Below are positions 27,455 to 37,004 of a stretch of 64,000 bases of DNA, piece by piece. The translations under genes were made by a program, and so were the position numbers. Positions within the stretch are counted from its first letter, which is position 1, and each line of letters starts with the position of its first letter. The stretch is from contig NZ_AP019365.1 of the NCBI RefSeq assembly GCF_033095865.1, positions 4,313,501 through 4,377,500 on the forward strand, read 5' to 3'. The notes beneath the pieces were generated by a model. The model ran no database searches. It saw only the letters and a program-made list of their open reading frames with translations, and was not told where the DNA came from. The stretch comes from Pseudomonas sp. KU43P (GTDB lineage: Bacteria; Pseudomonadota; Gammaproteobacteria; Pseudomonadales; Pseudomonadaceae).

Positions 27455-29509
27455 TTACTTAGGTGTGCCGTGCACGACACCGGCAGTGTTGTCCAGCAGG
27501 CTCTTGGTCGCGGTCTGGATGTATGCCTCGAGCTTCTTGAGCATCTCCGGTTGGTCCGGGCTCTCGATCAGCTCGGCCTTGAACTCGCGACCCAGCTGGT
27601 AGCGGTACATGCGCGGGGTCATGTCCTTCGACTCGATGAGGATGCGATCACCCTGCACCAGGCCGACGATCTGCTCGCTGCCCGACGGCTTGATCATGCC
27701 CACGCCCTGGTCGCCCTCAGGCAGGTTGAGCAGGTCGCGGCCCCAGCACTGGTGGCGGGCCTCACCACCGAGGCGGCCCATGATGGTCGGCACGATGTCG
27801 ACCTGGGTACCCACGGTGTGGTTGACCGCGCCGAACTTCTCCTGGATGCCCGGAGCGATGAGCAACAGCGGTACGTTGAAGCGGCCCAGGTCGAGTTCGG
27901 TGACCTGCTGCTGGTTGCCGAAACCGTGGTCACCGACGATGACGAACAGGGTGTCCTTGAAGTACGGCTCCTTACGCGCTTTCTCGAAGAACTGGCCCAG
28001 GGCCCAGTCGGAGTAGCGCATGGCGGTCAGGTGCTCGTCCAGGCGGCCTTGGCCTGTGACCTTCTCGACCGGCAGGTCTTTTGGCAACGCATATGGCGTG
28101 TGGTTGGACAGGGTCTGCAGCAGCGCGTAGATCGGCTTCTTGCCGTCGTGCTTGGCCAGCTCCTCGTTGCCACGGTCGAACATGTCCTGGTCGGACACGC
28201 CCCAGGTCGGGTCGGAGAACACCGGGTTGACGAAGTCGTTACGGCCGATGAAGGTGGTCATGCCTTGGTTGCCGAAGAAACCGGACTGGTTGTCCCAGGC
28301 GAAGTCACCGTTGTAGACGTAGACATCGTCGTAGTCGCGGGCGCTGAGCAGCGCTGGCAGGCCGGACAGCTTGTGGCCGCCTTCCGGCGTCTGCATCAGG
28401 TATTCGAAGCCCGGCAGGTTGGGGAAGCAGGCCATGGTGGCGAACATGCCCTGGTGGGTATGGGTGCCGTTGGAGAAGAAGCGGTCGAACAGCAGACCCT
28501 CCTTGGCCAGCTTGTCGAAGTACGGGGTGATGTTGTTCGGGCTGCCCAGTGCACCTACCGAGTGGCCGGCGAAGCTTTCCATCAGGATCACCACGACGTT
28601 CTTGATCGGCAGGGTACGCTCGGCCGGCGGCACGAAGTCACGGCGGATGGCGGCCTCGTCGGCATCGACCAGGGTGTCGTAGGGGGTCAGCAGGTGCTCG
28701 CGCACGGTCTGGGTGGCCAGGTTCTGATCGAGCACCGGCTTCCAGATGTTGGCGCGGTCTTCGCCGAAACGGCTCTTGGCAGCGTCGATCAGGGTCAGGG
28801 TGCCGTTCAGGCCCAGTTGGTTGACGAAGTTGGAGTCAGTGGTGAAGGCATCACCCCAGCGCATGGGCGGGCCCTGGCGCAGGGTGCCACGGGCGGCGAC
28901 CACGGCCACCAGCAGGATCACCATGAACACTGCCAGACGGTTGTACCAGGGAGCCACACGTTGCAGGCCATTGCCCCGGGTCAGGCGATCGATGCCTTTG
29001 AACAGCAGGCTCAGCAGCCAGGTGCCGAACAGCCAGGCAAGGATGTAGCGAACCACCGGGAAACCGTACCAGAGCATGCTCAGCACGGTTTTCGGATCTT
29101 CCTTGATGTACTGGAAGACCAGGCCGTTGAGGCGCTGGTGGAATTCGCGGTAGAAGTCCATCTCCATCAGGCCGAGGAACATCACCACGCTCGAGGAGAG
29201 CGTCAGCCAGAAACGGAACAGGCCGCGCTGGGCCATGGCCCATGGGCTGAGAATCGCCAGCAGCAGCGGGATGCTCAGGTACACCACTACGCGCAGGTCG
29301 AAGCGCAGGCCGTTGAGGAAGCCTTCGGCGACTGTCGAGTAAGGGGTGTCGCCGATCATGTCGCTGTTGTAGACCAGCAGCGCCAGGCGCACCAGGCTGA
29401 GCATCAACATGATTACCAGGCCGCTGAGCAGCGTATAGGCCAGGTGCGATTTCAAGGTCGGCGTGAAAGCTCGCGCGCCCTGTTGCTTCAAGGCATCCGT
29501 GTTAGCCAT
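27455..29509 (-). CDS. LtaS-type sulfatase-fold phosphoethanolamine/phosphoglycerol transferase
   Basis: A 684-residue inner-membrane protein of the lipoteichoic acid synthase/OpgB group. Five membrane helices (residues 25-210) are followed by a periplasmic alkaline-phosphatase-fold domain. Metal and catalytic residues are in 'VVVILMESFAGHS' (Glu), 'FFSNGTHTHQG' (Thr nucleophile region), 'DFAWDNQS' and 'VIVGDHGFG' (Asp, His). In Gram-negatives such enzymes decorate periplasmic glucans or lipids with phosphoglycerol. The acceptor is not known here. It is a single gene with REP units 3'. Confidence 0.86.
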   Translation of the reverse strand: MANTDALKQQGARAFTPTLKSHLAYTLLSGLVIMLMLSLVRLALLVYNSDMIGDTPYSTVAEGFLNGLRFDLRVVVYLSIPLLLAILSPWAMAQRGLFRFWLTLSSSVVMFLGLMEMDFYREFHQRLNGLVFQYIKEDPKTVLSMLWYGFPVVRYILAWLFGTWLLSLLFKGIDRLTRGNGLQRVAPWYNRLAVFMVILLVAVVAARGTLRQGPPMRWGDAFTTDSNFVNQLGLNGTLTLIDAAKSRFGEDRANIWKPVLDQNLATQTVREHLLTPYDTLVDADEAAIRRDFVPPAERTLPIKNVVVILMESFAGHSVGALGSPNNITPYFDKLAKEGLLFDRFFSNGTHTHQGMFATMACFPNLPGFEYLMQTPEGGHKLSGLPALLSARDYDDVYVYNGDFAWDNQSGFFGNQGMTTFIGRNDFVNPVFSDPTWGVSDQDMFDRGNEELAKHDGKKPIYALLQTLSNHTPYALPKDLPVEKVTGQGRLDEHLTAMRYSDWALGQFFEKARKEPYFKDTLFVIVGDHGFGNQQQVTELDLGRFNVPLLLIAPGIQEKFGAVNHTVGTQVDIVPTIMGRLGGEARHQCWGRDLLNLPEGDQGVGMIKPSGSEQIVGLVQGDRILIESKDMTPRMYRYQLGREFKAELIESPDQPEMLKKLEAYIQTATKSLLDNTAGVVHGTPK

Positions 29510-29653
29510 GAAAGAGGAAGTCCTAGGATTGCGGGTTTGCGGAGATGGCGCTGGTGCTAGACCAACGCAGCATTGTGCGGGTGCGGATTCTGTTTAAACC
29601 AATGTGAAAATTTTGTCACGGCTCTGTTGCTGATTTTGTCTGTGACGGGCATT

Positions 29654-29845
29654 TCAGACCCGTACATTGCCCCGCGGCCCGGCGATTGCCCAGATCACCA
29701 GCCCTAGCACCGGTAACAAGGCGATCAGCAGGATCCACAGCACCTTGATCCCCACTTCGCTGCCACTCTTGATCACATTGAGAATTGCCCAGATATCCAG
29801 GGCCAGGATGATCAGGCCGACCAGGCCATTGAACGTCGAACCCAT
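29654..29845 (-). CDS. PLDc_N-domain small membrane protein
   Basis: A 63-residue protein with two hydrophobic helices and the 'PxxGxxIWxIAGPRG' type end typical of phospholipase D N-terminal (PLDc_N) membrane domains ('LLPVLGLVIWAIAGPRGN'). No catalytic HKD domain follows. ATG 29845 has GGGAG eight bases upstream, better than an ATG five codons earlier. Confidence 0.78.
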   Translation of the reverse strand: MGSTFNGLVGLIILALDIWAILNVIKSGSEVGIKVLWILLIALLPVLGLVIWAIAGPRGNVRV

Positions 29846-29972
29846 GCCAATCACTCCCATTGAAGGCTGATGAGGCTGAGCATAGTCAGCTATCAGGTCG
29901 ATAGAAGGGAATCCTTGGCCACCCACGCCGGTCACTGGATAGACTGCCTGTATCCATCAGTTCGAGGTGCCC

Positions 29973-30911
29973 ATGCCCCCAGCCCACACCCAAAGCACCG
30001 CCCCGCCTTCCCTGCTGAACGCCTGGCGGCAGCAGGCGATCAACACTCCGTGGCTCAGCGCCGGCCTGGGCGTGAGCCTGCTGGCAGTGATCGTGCTGCT
30101 GGCGGCGAGCTTCTGGAACGCCATTCATGGCGACCATGCCGACAACCTGCACCTGGCGGTGCTCGGCGGCCTTTCCGGTTTCGGTGCCACGGCACTGGGC
30201 GCGGTCCTGGCCGTGGTGCTGCGCGATGTCAGCGCCCGCAGCCAGGACGTGATGCTGGGCTTCGCCGCCGGCATGATGCTGGCGGCCAGCTCCTTCTCGT
30301 TGATTCTGCCGGGCCTGGATGCCGCCCGCGAGATCACCGGCAACGGGCCGGCCGCAGCCTTTACCGTGGTACTGGGCATGGGCCTTGGCGTGTTGTTGAT
30401 GCTCGGCCTGGACCGCTTCACCCCGCATGAACACGAAAGCACAGGCCCCTGCGGCCCCGAGGCGGAGCGCATCAGCCGGGTATGGCTGTTCGTGCTGGCG
30501 ATCACCCTGCACAACCTGCCCGAGGGCATGGCCATCGGCGTGAGCTTCGCCAATGGCGACATGAACATCGGCCTGCCGTTGACCAGTGCCATCGCCATCC
30601 AGGACATCCCCGAAGGCCTGGCCGTGGCCCTGGCATTGCGCGCCACCGGGCTTTCGAACTTGAAGGCGGCACTGGTGGCGATCGGGTCGGGCCTGATGGA
30701 ACCGTTGGGCGCGGTGATCGGCCTGGGAATTTCCACCGGCTTCGCTCTGGCCTACCCGATCAGCATGGGGCTGGCGGCAGGAGCGATGATTTTCGTGGTT
30801 TCCCACGAGGTGATTCCCGAAACCCATCGCAATGGACACCAGACGGCGGCGACCTTGGGGCTGATGGGTGGCTTTGCGGTGATGATGTTTCTGGATACGG
30901 CGCTGGGCTGA
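29973..30911 (+). CDS. ZIP-family metal transporter
   Basis: A 312-residue inner-membrane ZIP protein, with about eight hydrophobic segments. Helices 4 and 5 have the metal-binding motifs 'ITLHNLPEGMAIG' and 'AIAIQDIPEGLAVA'. A His/Glu-containing cytoplasmic loop ('RFTPHEHESTG') precedes them. It is related to the E. coli zinc importer ZupT. ATG 29973 is chosen; a GTG two codons upstream is less likely. The metal preference (Zn, Fe, Mn) is unknown. Confidence 0.9.
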   Translation: MPPAHTQSTAPPSLLNAWRQQAINTPWLSAGLGVSLLAVIVLLAASFWNAIHGDHADNLHLAVLGGLSGFGATALGAVLAVVLRDVSARSQDVMLGFAAGMMLAASSFSLILPGLDAAREITGNGPAAAFTVVLGMGLGVLLMLGLDRFTPHEHESTGPCGPEAERISRVWLFVLAITLHNLPEGMAIGVSFANGDMNIGLPLTSAIAIQDIPEGLAVALALRATGLSNLKAALVAIGSGLMEPLGAVIGLGISTGFALAYPISMGLAAGAMIFVVSHEVIPETHRNGHQTAATLGLMGGFAVMMFLDTALG

Positions 30912-30931
30912 GGGTTTGGGTTGGCCATGGC

Positions 30932-31012
30932 TGCCCTATCGCCGGCAAGCCGGCTTCCACAAGGAACAGCTGTGGTTTACCTGTGGGAGCCGGCTTGCCG
31001 GTGATAGGGGCA
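30932..31012. repeat. REP inverted pair 9
   Basis: TGCCCTATCGCCGGCAAGCC and its inverse with changes (GCCGGTGATAGGGGCA), between the convergent ZIP gene and the hypothetical gene that follows. Confidence 0.85.
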
Positions 31013-31031
31013 GTGCAACCATCCCAGCCAC

Positions 31032-31562
31032 TCAGACGTGAACAGCAACCTTCAACGCCTCGAGCGCCGGCTCCACCTTGATACCTACCTCGCCGCCCAG
31101 CTCCAGCACGCGCGCCAGGTCGTGCTGGCCCACCATCACCATCTGCAGCTCGTCATCGAGCAACTGGCTGAAGTTAAGAAGCACGTACCCACCTGCCTCC
31201 TTGTTCAGCGCGCCCATCTGTACCTGGATTCGGTTGAGCGCAGTCAGCGGCTCAGTGCGCGCCAATTGCTTGGGCTTGAGGGTGAACGGCACGGTCTTGT
31301 CGAAGGAGTCGCTGATGTGCTGGAACAGCTCTTGATAGCTGTCGGCCTGAAACACCACGGTATCGGGCAGGCTGCCGAGCACCACCCACTCACCCAGCGG
31401 GATCGGGAAGCTGTCGTCGTAGTTGATGTCGGGGTTGGCGGCCAGGAAAGCGACGGGGTCGGCGTAGGCCTGGGCGGCCTCGTCGGCGATGCGCTCGATG
31501 TCTTCATCGCGCATGCAGCCAGCGGCGATGAGGCGGATGAATTCGAGCAACTGGTTTTTCAT
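31032..31562 (-). CDS. Conserved hypothetical protein
   Basis: A 176-residue soluble, acidic protein that I cannot place in a family. It starts 'MKNQLLEFIRLIAAGCMRDEDIERIADEA' (helical) and continues with mixed alpha/beta segments ('LGEWVVLGSLPDTVVFQADSY'). There is no signal peptide or membrane helix. The ankyrin gene lies on the same strand 60 bases upstream; the pair could be co-transcribed. Confidence 0.7.
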   Translation of the reverse strand: MKNQLLEFIRLIAAGCMRDEDIERIADEAAQAYADPVAFLAANPDINYDDSFPIPLGEWVVLGSLPDTVVFQADSYQELFQHISDSFDKTVPFTLKPKQLARTEPLTALNRIQVQMGALNKEAGGYVLLNFSQLLDDELQMVMVGQHDLARVLELGGEVGIKVEPALEALKVAVHV

Positions 31563-31622
31563 GAACGGGGGCCTGCGACAGGTGAAAAGTCGCCAAGGAT
31601 AGCCGCAAACGCCCCCGAACGG

Positions 31623-32147
31623 TTAGCCGGCCAGCGCCTGCAGGCGTGCCGCTGCCTCTACCGCGCCCATTGTCTGGGCCGCCATCAGTGCGGTGACACC
31701 ACGGGCATCCTGGTGCGCCGGGTCGGCGCCGTGGGCCAGCAGGTAGTCGAGGATCTCGCCGCGGTTGAACATGGCCGCGAGCATCAGTGCGGTGCGCCCG
31801 TCCTGAGCGGCAGCGTCCACCGGCACGCCGTGCTCCAGCAGCACGCGGATCATTGCCAGGTCGCCCTTGAACGCCGCACCGGCAATCGGCAACTGGCCGT
31901 TGTCGTTGGCGATCAGCGGGTCGGCGCCGTGCGCCAGCAGCACCTGCACTGCGTCATGGTGGCCGTGGTAACTGGCCAGCATCAGCAGGGTGTCGCCCTT
32001 GTGGTTACGCAGATTGGCCGGCAGGCCGCTGGCCAATAGCCGCTCGAGCATGACGGAGTCGCCTTGGCGGGCGCGCTCGAATACCTGTTCGGCGAACGCC
32101 GCTGTCTCATCATCGGTCATGGCGGCGGGAGCGTGTTGTTCGGACAT
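31623..32147 (-). CDS. Ankyrin-repeat protein
   Basis: A 174-residue protein of four to five ankyrin repeats ('GDTLLMLASYHGHHDAVQVLLAHGADP', 'GRTALMLAAMFNRGEILDYLLAHGADP' are complete units, cited only as repeat examples in spaced form). Related pseudomonad proteins (AnkB) help catalase function, but no catalase gene is adjacent here. AGGAGG lies just upstream of ATG 32147. It probably binds another protein. Confidence 0.85.
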   Translation of the reverse strand: MSEQHAPAAMTDDETAAFAEQVFERARQGDSVMLERLLASGLPANLRNHKGDTLLMLASYHGHHDAVQVLLAHGADPLIANDNGQLPIAGAAFKGDLAMIRVLLEHGVPVDAAAQDGRTALMLAAMFNRGEILDYLLAHGADPAHQDARGVTALMAAQTMGAVEAAARLQALAG

Positions 32148-32414
32148 CTGGAACCTCCTGGCAGAAAAGATTGCCCAAGTGTTTGTCAGGCACGGCCACA
32201 GGGTCAAAGGTTCAGAATCTATGGGGCCGATAGGGTCTGCCCCCTTCGTGCAAAATGCACTGTGCAAAATGCACGACCATGCAGCCTGCACGATACATGC
32301 TCTAGAGAAATATCATAAGCAATTGAATTTAAAGGAATTTTATCAATCACAGAAGCTGGCACGGTCACTGCAACAATCAACTCACGTCTGCCCACCTTAC
32401 AGTCAGGAGTTGAT

Positions 32415-32687
32415 ATGGACCTCATCCAGGAAAAGTTCGTCTCGGTGTTCTCGGCCTACCAGGTCGCCACCCAGCCTCGCCCCGATGGTGGCATCCTGCT
32501 GACCCTTCGCGCCGCTGACGGCAAAGTGACCCGCCGGGTACTGACCTACGGGCAACTGCACAGCGCCGAACAGCTGTCCTGGGCGATCAGCGCCATTCGC
32601 CGTGACTTGGCTGAACAGGCCAGTGAACTGCCGGTGATTTCGATGCTGCAGAGCCAGCAGCGGTTTGCTCTGCCGACCTATCGTTGA
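32415..32687 (+). CDS. DUF3509 protein
   Basis: A 90-residue protein of the Pseudomonas-specific DUF3509 family, beginning 'MDLIQEKFVSVFSAYQVA'. It has beta segments followed by a helix and no known function. The 267-base upstream gap is AT-rich (32300-32350) and should contain its promoter. Two REP-like units of a different kind follow it. Confidence 0.8.
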   Translation: MDLIQEKFVSVFSAYQVATQPRPDGGILLTLRAADGKVTRRVLTYGQLHSAEQLSWAISAIRRDLAEQASELPVISMLQSQQRFALPTYR

Positions 32688-32700
32688 GTTTGTCTGTGCC

Positions 32701-32799
32701 GGCCTCTCGCGGATAAATCCGCTCCTACGCACGGTTGCTGCATTGCCCATAGGGATGGCGGGGCACCGTCGTAGGAGCGGATTGATCCGCGATGAGGCC
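32701..32799. repeat. Inverted repeat pair of a second type
   Basis: GGCCTCTCGCGGATAAATCC GCTCCTACG... and its inverse CGTAGGAGCGGATTGATCCGCGATGAGGCC. The outer bases resemble the common REP unit, but the core (CGCGGATxxATCCGCTCCTAC) differs. It is the only copy of this type in the window. Confidence 0.75.
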
Positions 32800-32809
32800 C
32801 GGTCAGACA

Positions 32810-33346
32810 CTACAATTCATCGATCCCGAGGAACGCCCGGGCCGTTTCATCCCCGGTAAACCGTGGCTCCACACCCTGCTCGCTGGCGAATAGCCGCAGC
32901 GCCACACAGAACGGATTATCCCCCAGCTCCACCCAGCGCCGCGTCTTGGCCGGCACTACCAGCTGGTCGCCCTTCTCGCACAACAGCGCATACACGTTGT
33001 CACCCAGGCGCATCCCAACCTGCGCTCGGCCAGTCATTACCGCAAATACCTCTTCGGCGTCATGGACGTGCTCGTCACGCAGGTCGACCTGCGCCGGCTG
33101 CGCGCCGTCACGATCAAGTACGCGCAAGGCCACACTGCCGTGCGCAGTCATCAGTTGGTCGAGCAGCTCACGGCACTCGTCCAGCACCGTTTGCTCGCCC
33201 GTGCCTGGCCGCACGCGGTGGACCAGCGGCTGGTGAGTGAAGCGCACACCCTGCTCGGCCAGCGTCGCGGCGATATCGTCGTGGTGGGTCAGCACTTTGT
33301 TCGGCAAGTCCGGGCTGGACGGGTGGAAAACACAGAGGATGCTCAT
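32810..33346 (-). CDS. Acireductone-dioxygenase-like cupin, one metal ligand changed
   Basis: A 178-residue cupin of the ARD family (methionine salvage). 'DEHVHDAEEV' supplies His93, His95 and Glu99, matching the first three metal ligands. The fourth ligand His of 'T-x-H-W' is Arg137 in 'PAKTRRWVEL'. Without it the enzyme may bind metal differently or not at all. Its ATG overlaps the stop of the MFS gene (TGATG), so the two are translationally coupled. No methionine-salvage genes are beside it. The product may not be ARD itself. Confidence 0.78.
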   Translation of the reverse strand: MSILCVFHPSSPDLPNKVLTHHDDIAATLAEQGVRFTHQPLVHRVRPGTGEQTVLDECRELLDQLMTAHGSVALRVLDRDGAQPAQVDLRDEHVHDAEEVFAVMTGRAQVGMRLGDNVYALLCEKGDQLVVPAKTRRWVELGDNPFCVALRLFASEQGVEPRFTGDETARAFLGIDEL

Positions 33347-34500
33347 CAGCGGCTTGTCCTGGTCGATTTCAAACGAGTGGCAATGATAACGGCTGCTGCC
33401 AGTGCTGCGGCGCTGGCCATACCAAAGGTGAAGGGCGGCCCCAGCAATTTCCAGCTGTAGCCCGAGTACAACGCCCCAAGCGCACCGCCCGTACCCGACA
33501 GCGCTGCGTACAACGCCTGACCCTGGCCTTGCTGGCGGGCCCCGAAACTGGCCTGCACGAAGGCAATGGACGCGGCATGGAAGCAGCCGAATGTGGCCGC
33601 ATGCAGCACCTGAGCGAAGATCAGCACGGCCGGCTCGGCCGCCAGGTTACCCAGCAGCAACCAGCGCAACGCTGCCAGCAGGAAGCTGACCAGCAGCACC
33701 TGCTGCACGCTGAAGCGGGCGAAGACGCGGCTCATGACCATGAACATCAGCACTTCGGCCACCACCCCCAGCGCCCACAGCAGGCCGATGGCGCCACGGC
33801 TGTAGCCCAGGTGCTCCAGGTGCAGAGTGAGAAAGGTGTAATACGGCCCGTGACTGAGCTGCATCAACGCCACGCAGACATAGAAGCCGACCACCCCTGG
33901 GGCCAGCAACTGGCGTATGAATCCGCCCGCGCCCGGCCGCTCCCCCTGCTCCGCCGGCTGAGCGTTGGGCACCCAAAGGCTGGCGGCGACGATGCCGGCC
34001 ATGATCGTCACCAGTGCAACCGGGTAGATGTCCAGGCTCAACCATTCGAACAACCGCCCCAGGCCGACCACGGTAAGGATGAACCCGATCGAGCCCCACA
34101 GTCGCACCTGGCTGTAGCGTGAGGTCTGGCCGTGCAGGTGGGCCAGGGTGATGACTTCGAACTGGGGCAGTACCGCGTGCCAGAAAAAGGCATGCAGGGC
34201 CATCACCAGCGCCAGCCAGGCGTAGCTCTTGCCGAAGAAGATCAGCGAGAAGGTGGCCAGGGTCGACAGCGCGCCCAGGCGCACGATCAGCAGGCGCTGG
34301 CCGCTGCGATCGCCCAGCCAGCCCCACAGATTGGGGGCGATGCAGCGCATCAGCATGGGGATTGCTATGAGTTCGCCGATGCGAGCCGGTGGGAAGCCGA
34401 GGTGATCGAAGTAGAGGGCCAGGAAGGGGGCCGTCGAGCCCAGCAGGGCGAAATAGAAGAGGTAGAAGCTGGACAGGCGCCAGTAGGGGATCGGGTTCAT
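33346..34500 (-). CDS. MFS transporter of the PPP/HcaT type
   Basis: A 384-residue membrane carrier with about 12 segments, beginning 'MNPIPYWRLSSFYLFYFALLG'. It resembles the 3-phenylpropionate transporter HcaT and other proteins of the PPP family ('LGFPPARIGELIAIPMLMR', 'NLWGWLGDRSGQR'). Many family members are annotated only by homology, so the substrate is not known. It is upstream of and coupled to the ARD-like gene; the two probably serve one pathway. Confidence 0.84.
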   Translation of the reverse strand: MNPIPYWRLSSFYLFYFALLGSTAPFLALYFDHLGFPPARIGELIAIPMLMRCIAPNLWGWLGDRSGQRLLIVRLGALSTLATFSLIFFGKSYAWLALVMALHAFFWHAVLPQFEVITLAHLHGQTSRYSQVRLWGSIGFILTVVGLGRLFEWLSLDIYPVALVTIMAGIVAASLWVPNAQPAEQGERPGAGGFIRQLLAPGVVGFYVCVALMQLSHGPYYTFLTLHLEHLGYSRGAIGLLWALGVVAEVLMFMVMSRVFARFSVQQVLLVSFLLAALRWLLLGNLAAEPAVLIFAQVLHAATFGCFHAASIAFVQASFGARQQGQGQALYAALSGTGGALGALYSGYSWKLLGPPFTFGMASAAALAAAVIIATRLKSTRTSR

Positions 34501-34530
34501 CGGGGCTCTGCCTGAAGGGTGGTTGCCTGT

Positions 34531-34623
34531 ACCGGCCCTATCGCCGGCAAGCCGGCTCCCACAGTTACCCCCACTGATGTGTGGTGACCCTGTGGGAGCC
34601 GGCTTGCCGGCGATAGGGCCGGC
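34531..34623. repeat. REP inverted pair 10
   Basis: CCGGCCCTATCGCCGGCAAGCC and the inverse GCCGGCGATAGGGCCGG, between the MFS gene start and the aroC stop. Confidence 0.9.
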
Positions 34624-34632
34624 AAAGACGAA

Positions 34633-35724
34633 TCAGAGCTGGCCCAGTACCGGAGTACCGACCTTCACCTCGGCATTCTGCGCACGGTGGCGCAGCAGGT
34701 GATCCATCAGCACGATGGCCATCATCGCCTCGGCGATCGGCGTGGCGCGGATGCCCACGCACGGGTCGTGGCGGCCTTTGGTGATGACGTCGACCGGGTT
34801 ACCGTGAACATCGATGGAGCGGCCCGGCACGGTGATGCTGGAAGTCGGCTTCAGCGCCAGGTGGGCGACGATCGGTTGACCCGAGCTGATACCGCCGAGA
34901 ATGCCGCCAGCGTTGTTGCTGAGGAAACCCTCCGGGGTCAGCTCGTCACGGTGCTCGGTACCGCGCTGGGCGACGCTGGCGAAACCTGCGCCGATTTCCA
35001 CACCCTTGACCGCGTTGATGCTCATCAGGGCGTGGGCCAGCTCGGCATCGAGGCGGTCGAAGATCGGCTCACCCAGGCCCGGCATCACGCCTTCGGCAAC
35101 CACGGTGATCTTCGCCCCGACCGAGTCCTGGTCACGGCGCAGTTGATCCATGTAAGCCTCGAGCTCAGGCACCTTGTCCGGGTCGGGGCTGAAGAAGGCG
35201 TTGTTCTCCACCGACTCCCAACCCTTGAACGGAATTTCGATCGGGCCCAGCTGGCTCATGTAACCGCGCACCTGAATGCCCTGGGTGGCCAGGTACTTCT
35301 TGGCGATGGCGCCGGCCGCCACGCGCATGGCGGTTTCACGGGCCGAACTACGGCCACCGCCGCGGTAGTCGCGGATGCCGTACTTGTGATGGTAGGTGTA
35401 GTCGGCATGGGCCGGGCGGAACAGGTCCTTGATGGCCGAGTAGTCTTTGGACTTCTGGTCGGTGTTGCGGATCAGCAGGCCGATCGAGCACCCCGTGGTG
35501 CGGCCTTCGAAGACGCCGGAGAGGATCTCCACTTCGTCGGCTTCCTGGCGCTGGGTGGTGTGCCGGCTGGTGCCGGGCTTGCGCCGGTCGAGGTCGTGCT
35601 GCAGGTCGGCGAGGGAGATCTCCAGGCCCGGAGGGCAGCCATCGACAATGGCGACCAACGCCGGGCCATGGCTTTCGCCAGCGGTGGTGACAGTGAACAG
35701 CTTGCCGTAGGTATTGCCGGACAT
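34633..35724 (-). CDS. aroC: Chorismate synthase
   Basis: A 363-residue enzyme that converts EPSP to chorismate with reduced FMN, the last step of the shikimate pathway. Family signatures are '[18 protein letters not shown]' (residues 17-34), '[19 protein letters not shown]' and '[17 protein letters not shown]' near the C-terminus. The length is standard. ATG 35724. It often neighbours prmB in pseudomonads; here prmB lies 2.2 kb away on the same strand with two genes of opposite strand between. Confidence 0.97.
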   Translation of the reverse strand: MSGNTYGKLFTVTTAGESHGPALVAIVDGCPPGLEISLADLQHDLDRRKPGTSRHTTQRQEADEVEILSGVFEGRTTGCSIGLLIRNTDQKSKDYSAIKDLFRPAHADYTYHHKYGIRDYRGGGRSSARETAMRVAAGAIAKKYLATQGIQVRGYMSQLGPIEIPFKGWESVENNAFFSPDPDKVPELEAYMDQLRRDQDSVGAKITVVAEGVMPGLGEPIFDRLDAELAHALMSINAVKGVEIGAGFASVAQRGTEHRDELTPEGFLSNNAGGILGGISSGQPIVAHLALKPTSSITVPGRSIDVHGNPVDVITKGRHDPCVGIRATPIAEAMMAIVLMDHLLRHRAQNAEVKVGTPVLGQL

Positions 35725-35800
35725 GGACGCTCCGCGAGTCTGCCTGAAGTGAACGAAAGCGGCAGTATACGGAAAATTTCACCAGGAATGCTCGCCTGTA

Positions 35801-35885
35801 CCGGCCTCATCGCCGGCAAGCCGGCTCCCACAAGCCCTCGAGGGCGGCAGAGAACCTGTGGGAGCCGGCTTGCCGGCGATGAGGC
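35801..35885. repeat. REP inverted pair 11
   Basis: CCGGCCTCATCGCCGGCAAGCC and its inverse (GCCGGCGATGAGGC), upstream of aroC and of the hydrolase gene. Confidence 0.88.
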
Positions 35886-35960
35886 AACACGCCACACCCC
35901 AACCTCCGAACCTTCCAGCAAGGACAGTGTCAAACCGCTATCTCACCCATGTAGTCCCCC

Positions 35961-36923
35961 ATGATGTCGCGCCTCGTCGCCCTGCTCTTCCTGCTCTGCG
36001 CCGGCCTAGCCCAGGCCGCCTCCCCCACCGTGCTGCAACGGCCCATCGACCTGGACACCGGCCAGGGCGTGCTGCACGGCAGCCTGCTGCTGCCGCAACA
36101 GGCCACGCCACCGCCGGTGGTGCTGATCATCGCAGGCTCCGGCCCGACCGACCGCGATGGCAACAACCCGGCCTCGGGGCGCATCGACAACCTCAAGCGC
36201 CTGGCCCTGCTGCTGGCCAACGAACACATCGCCAGCGTGCGCTTCGACAAGCGTGGCGTGGCCGCCAGCCAGCCGGCCACACCCGATGAACGCAACCTCA
36301 GCGTCGAGCGCTACGTGGCCGACGTGGTCGCCTGGAGCCGCAAGCTCAAGGCCGACCCTCGCTTCGGCCCGTTGATCCTGCTCGGCCACAGCGAAGGCGC
36401 ACTGATCGCCAGCCTGGCCGCCGAGCAAGCCGGTGCGAGCGCGGTGATCACCCTGGCCGGCAGCGGCCGGCCGATGGCGGATGTGGTGCGTGAGCAACTG
36501 GCACGGCGCCTGCCACCGGCGCAGCTCGAACGCAGCAATGCCCTGCTCGACCGCCTGCAAGCGGGGCAGACCAGCCTGGATGTGCCTGCGCCCCTACGCC
36601 AGGTATTCCGGCCCAGTGTGCAGCCCTACCTGATCACGTTGTTCCGCCAGGACCCGGCGCAAGCCTTCGCCCGCCTGCCCATGCCTGCCCTGATCGTGCA
36701 GGGCCGTAATGACGTGCAGGTGGATGTGGTCGATGCCGAGCGCCTCAAGGCGGCCAAGCCGGACGCCCAGCTGGTGCTGATCGACGGCATGAACCACATG
36801 TTGCGCATTAGCCCCAAGGAAATGCGCCTGCAGCGCGACAGCTACCTCAACCCGGAGCTGCCCCTGGCGCGGGAGCTGGGTGAGCGCGTGGTGAGCTTTA
36901 TTCACCAACTGCCCTCGGCCTGA
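35961..36923 (+). CDS. Exported alpha/beta hydrolase
   Basis: A 320-residue protein with a signal peptide (residues 1-19, ending 'AGLAQA'). The nucleophile elbow is 'LLGHSEGALIAS' (Ser near residue 150). 'VVLIIAGSGPTDRDGNNP' gives the oxyanion region, 'ALIVQGRNDVQVDV' holds the acid, and 'IDGMNHMLR' the catalytic His. It is a periplasmic esterase or peptidase-like enzyme with unknown substrate. The ribosome-binding site before ATG 35961 is weak. Confidence 0.83.
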   Translation: MMSRLVALLFLLCAGLAQAASPTVLQRPIDLDTGQGVLHGSLLLPQQATPPPVVLIIAGSGPTDRDGNNPASGRIDNLKRLALLLANEHIASVRFDKRGVAASQPATPDERNLSVERYVADVVAWSRKLKADPRFGPLILLGHSEGALIASLAAEQAGASAVITLAGSGRPMADVVREQLARRLPPAQLERSNALLDRLQAGQTSLDVPAPLRQVFRPSVQPYLITLFRQDPAQAFARLPMPALIVQGRNDVQVDVVDAERLKAAKPDAQLVLIDGMNHMLRISPKEMRLQRDSYLNPELPLARELGERVVSFIHQLPSA

Positions 36924-37004
36924 GGAGATCGCTGCACAATGGCCTCACGTCCTGGGCGATACGGCCGATAAGCTCGGTATTGGCCTGTATGCGAGAACAC
37001 CCTG

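Noticed and set aside
27350..29560. A 736-codon open frame on the + strand
   Set aside because: It is exactly antisense to the LtaS-type gene, has no recognisable domain and low-complexity Gln/His/Val composition, the usual result of a GC-rich gene read in reverse.
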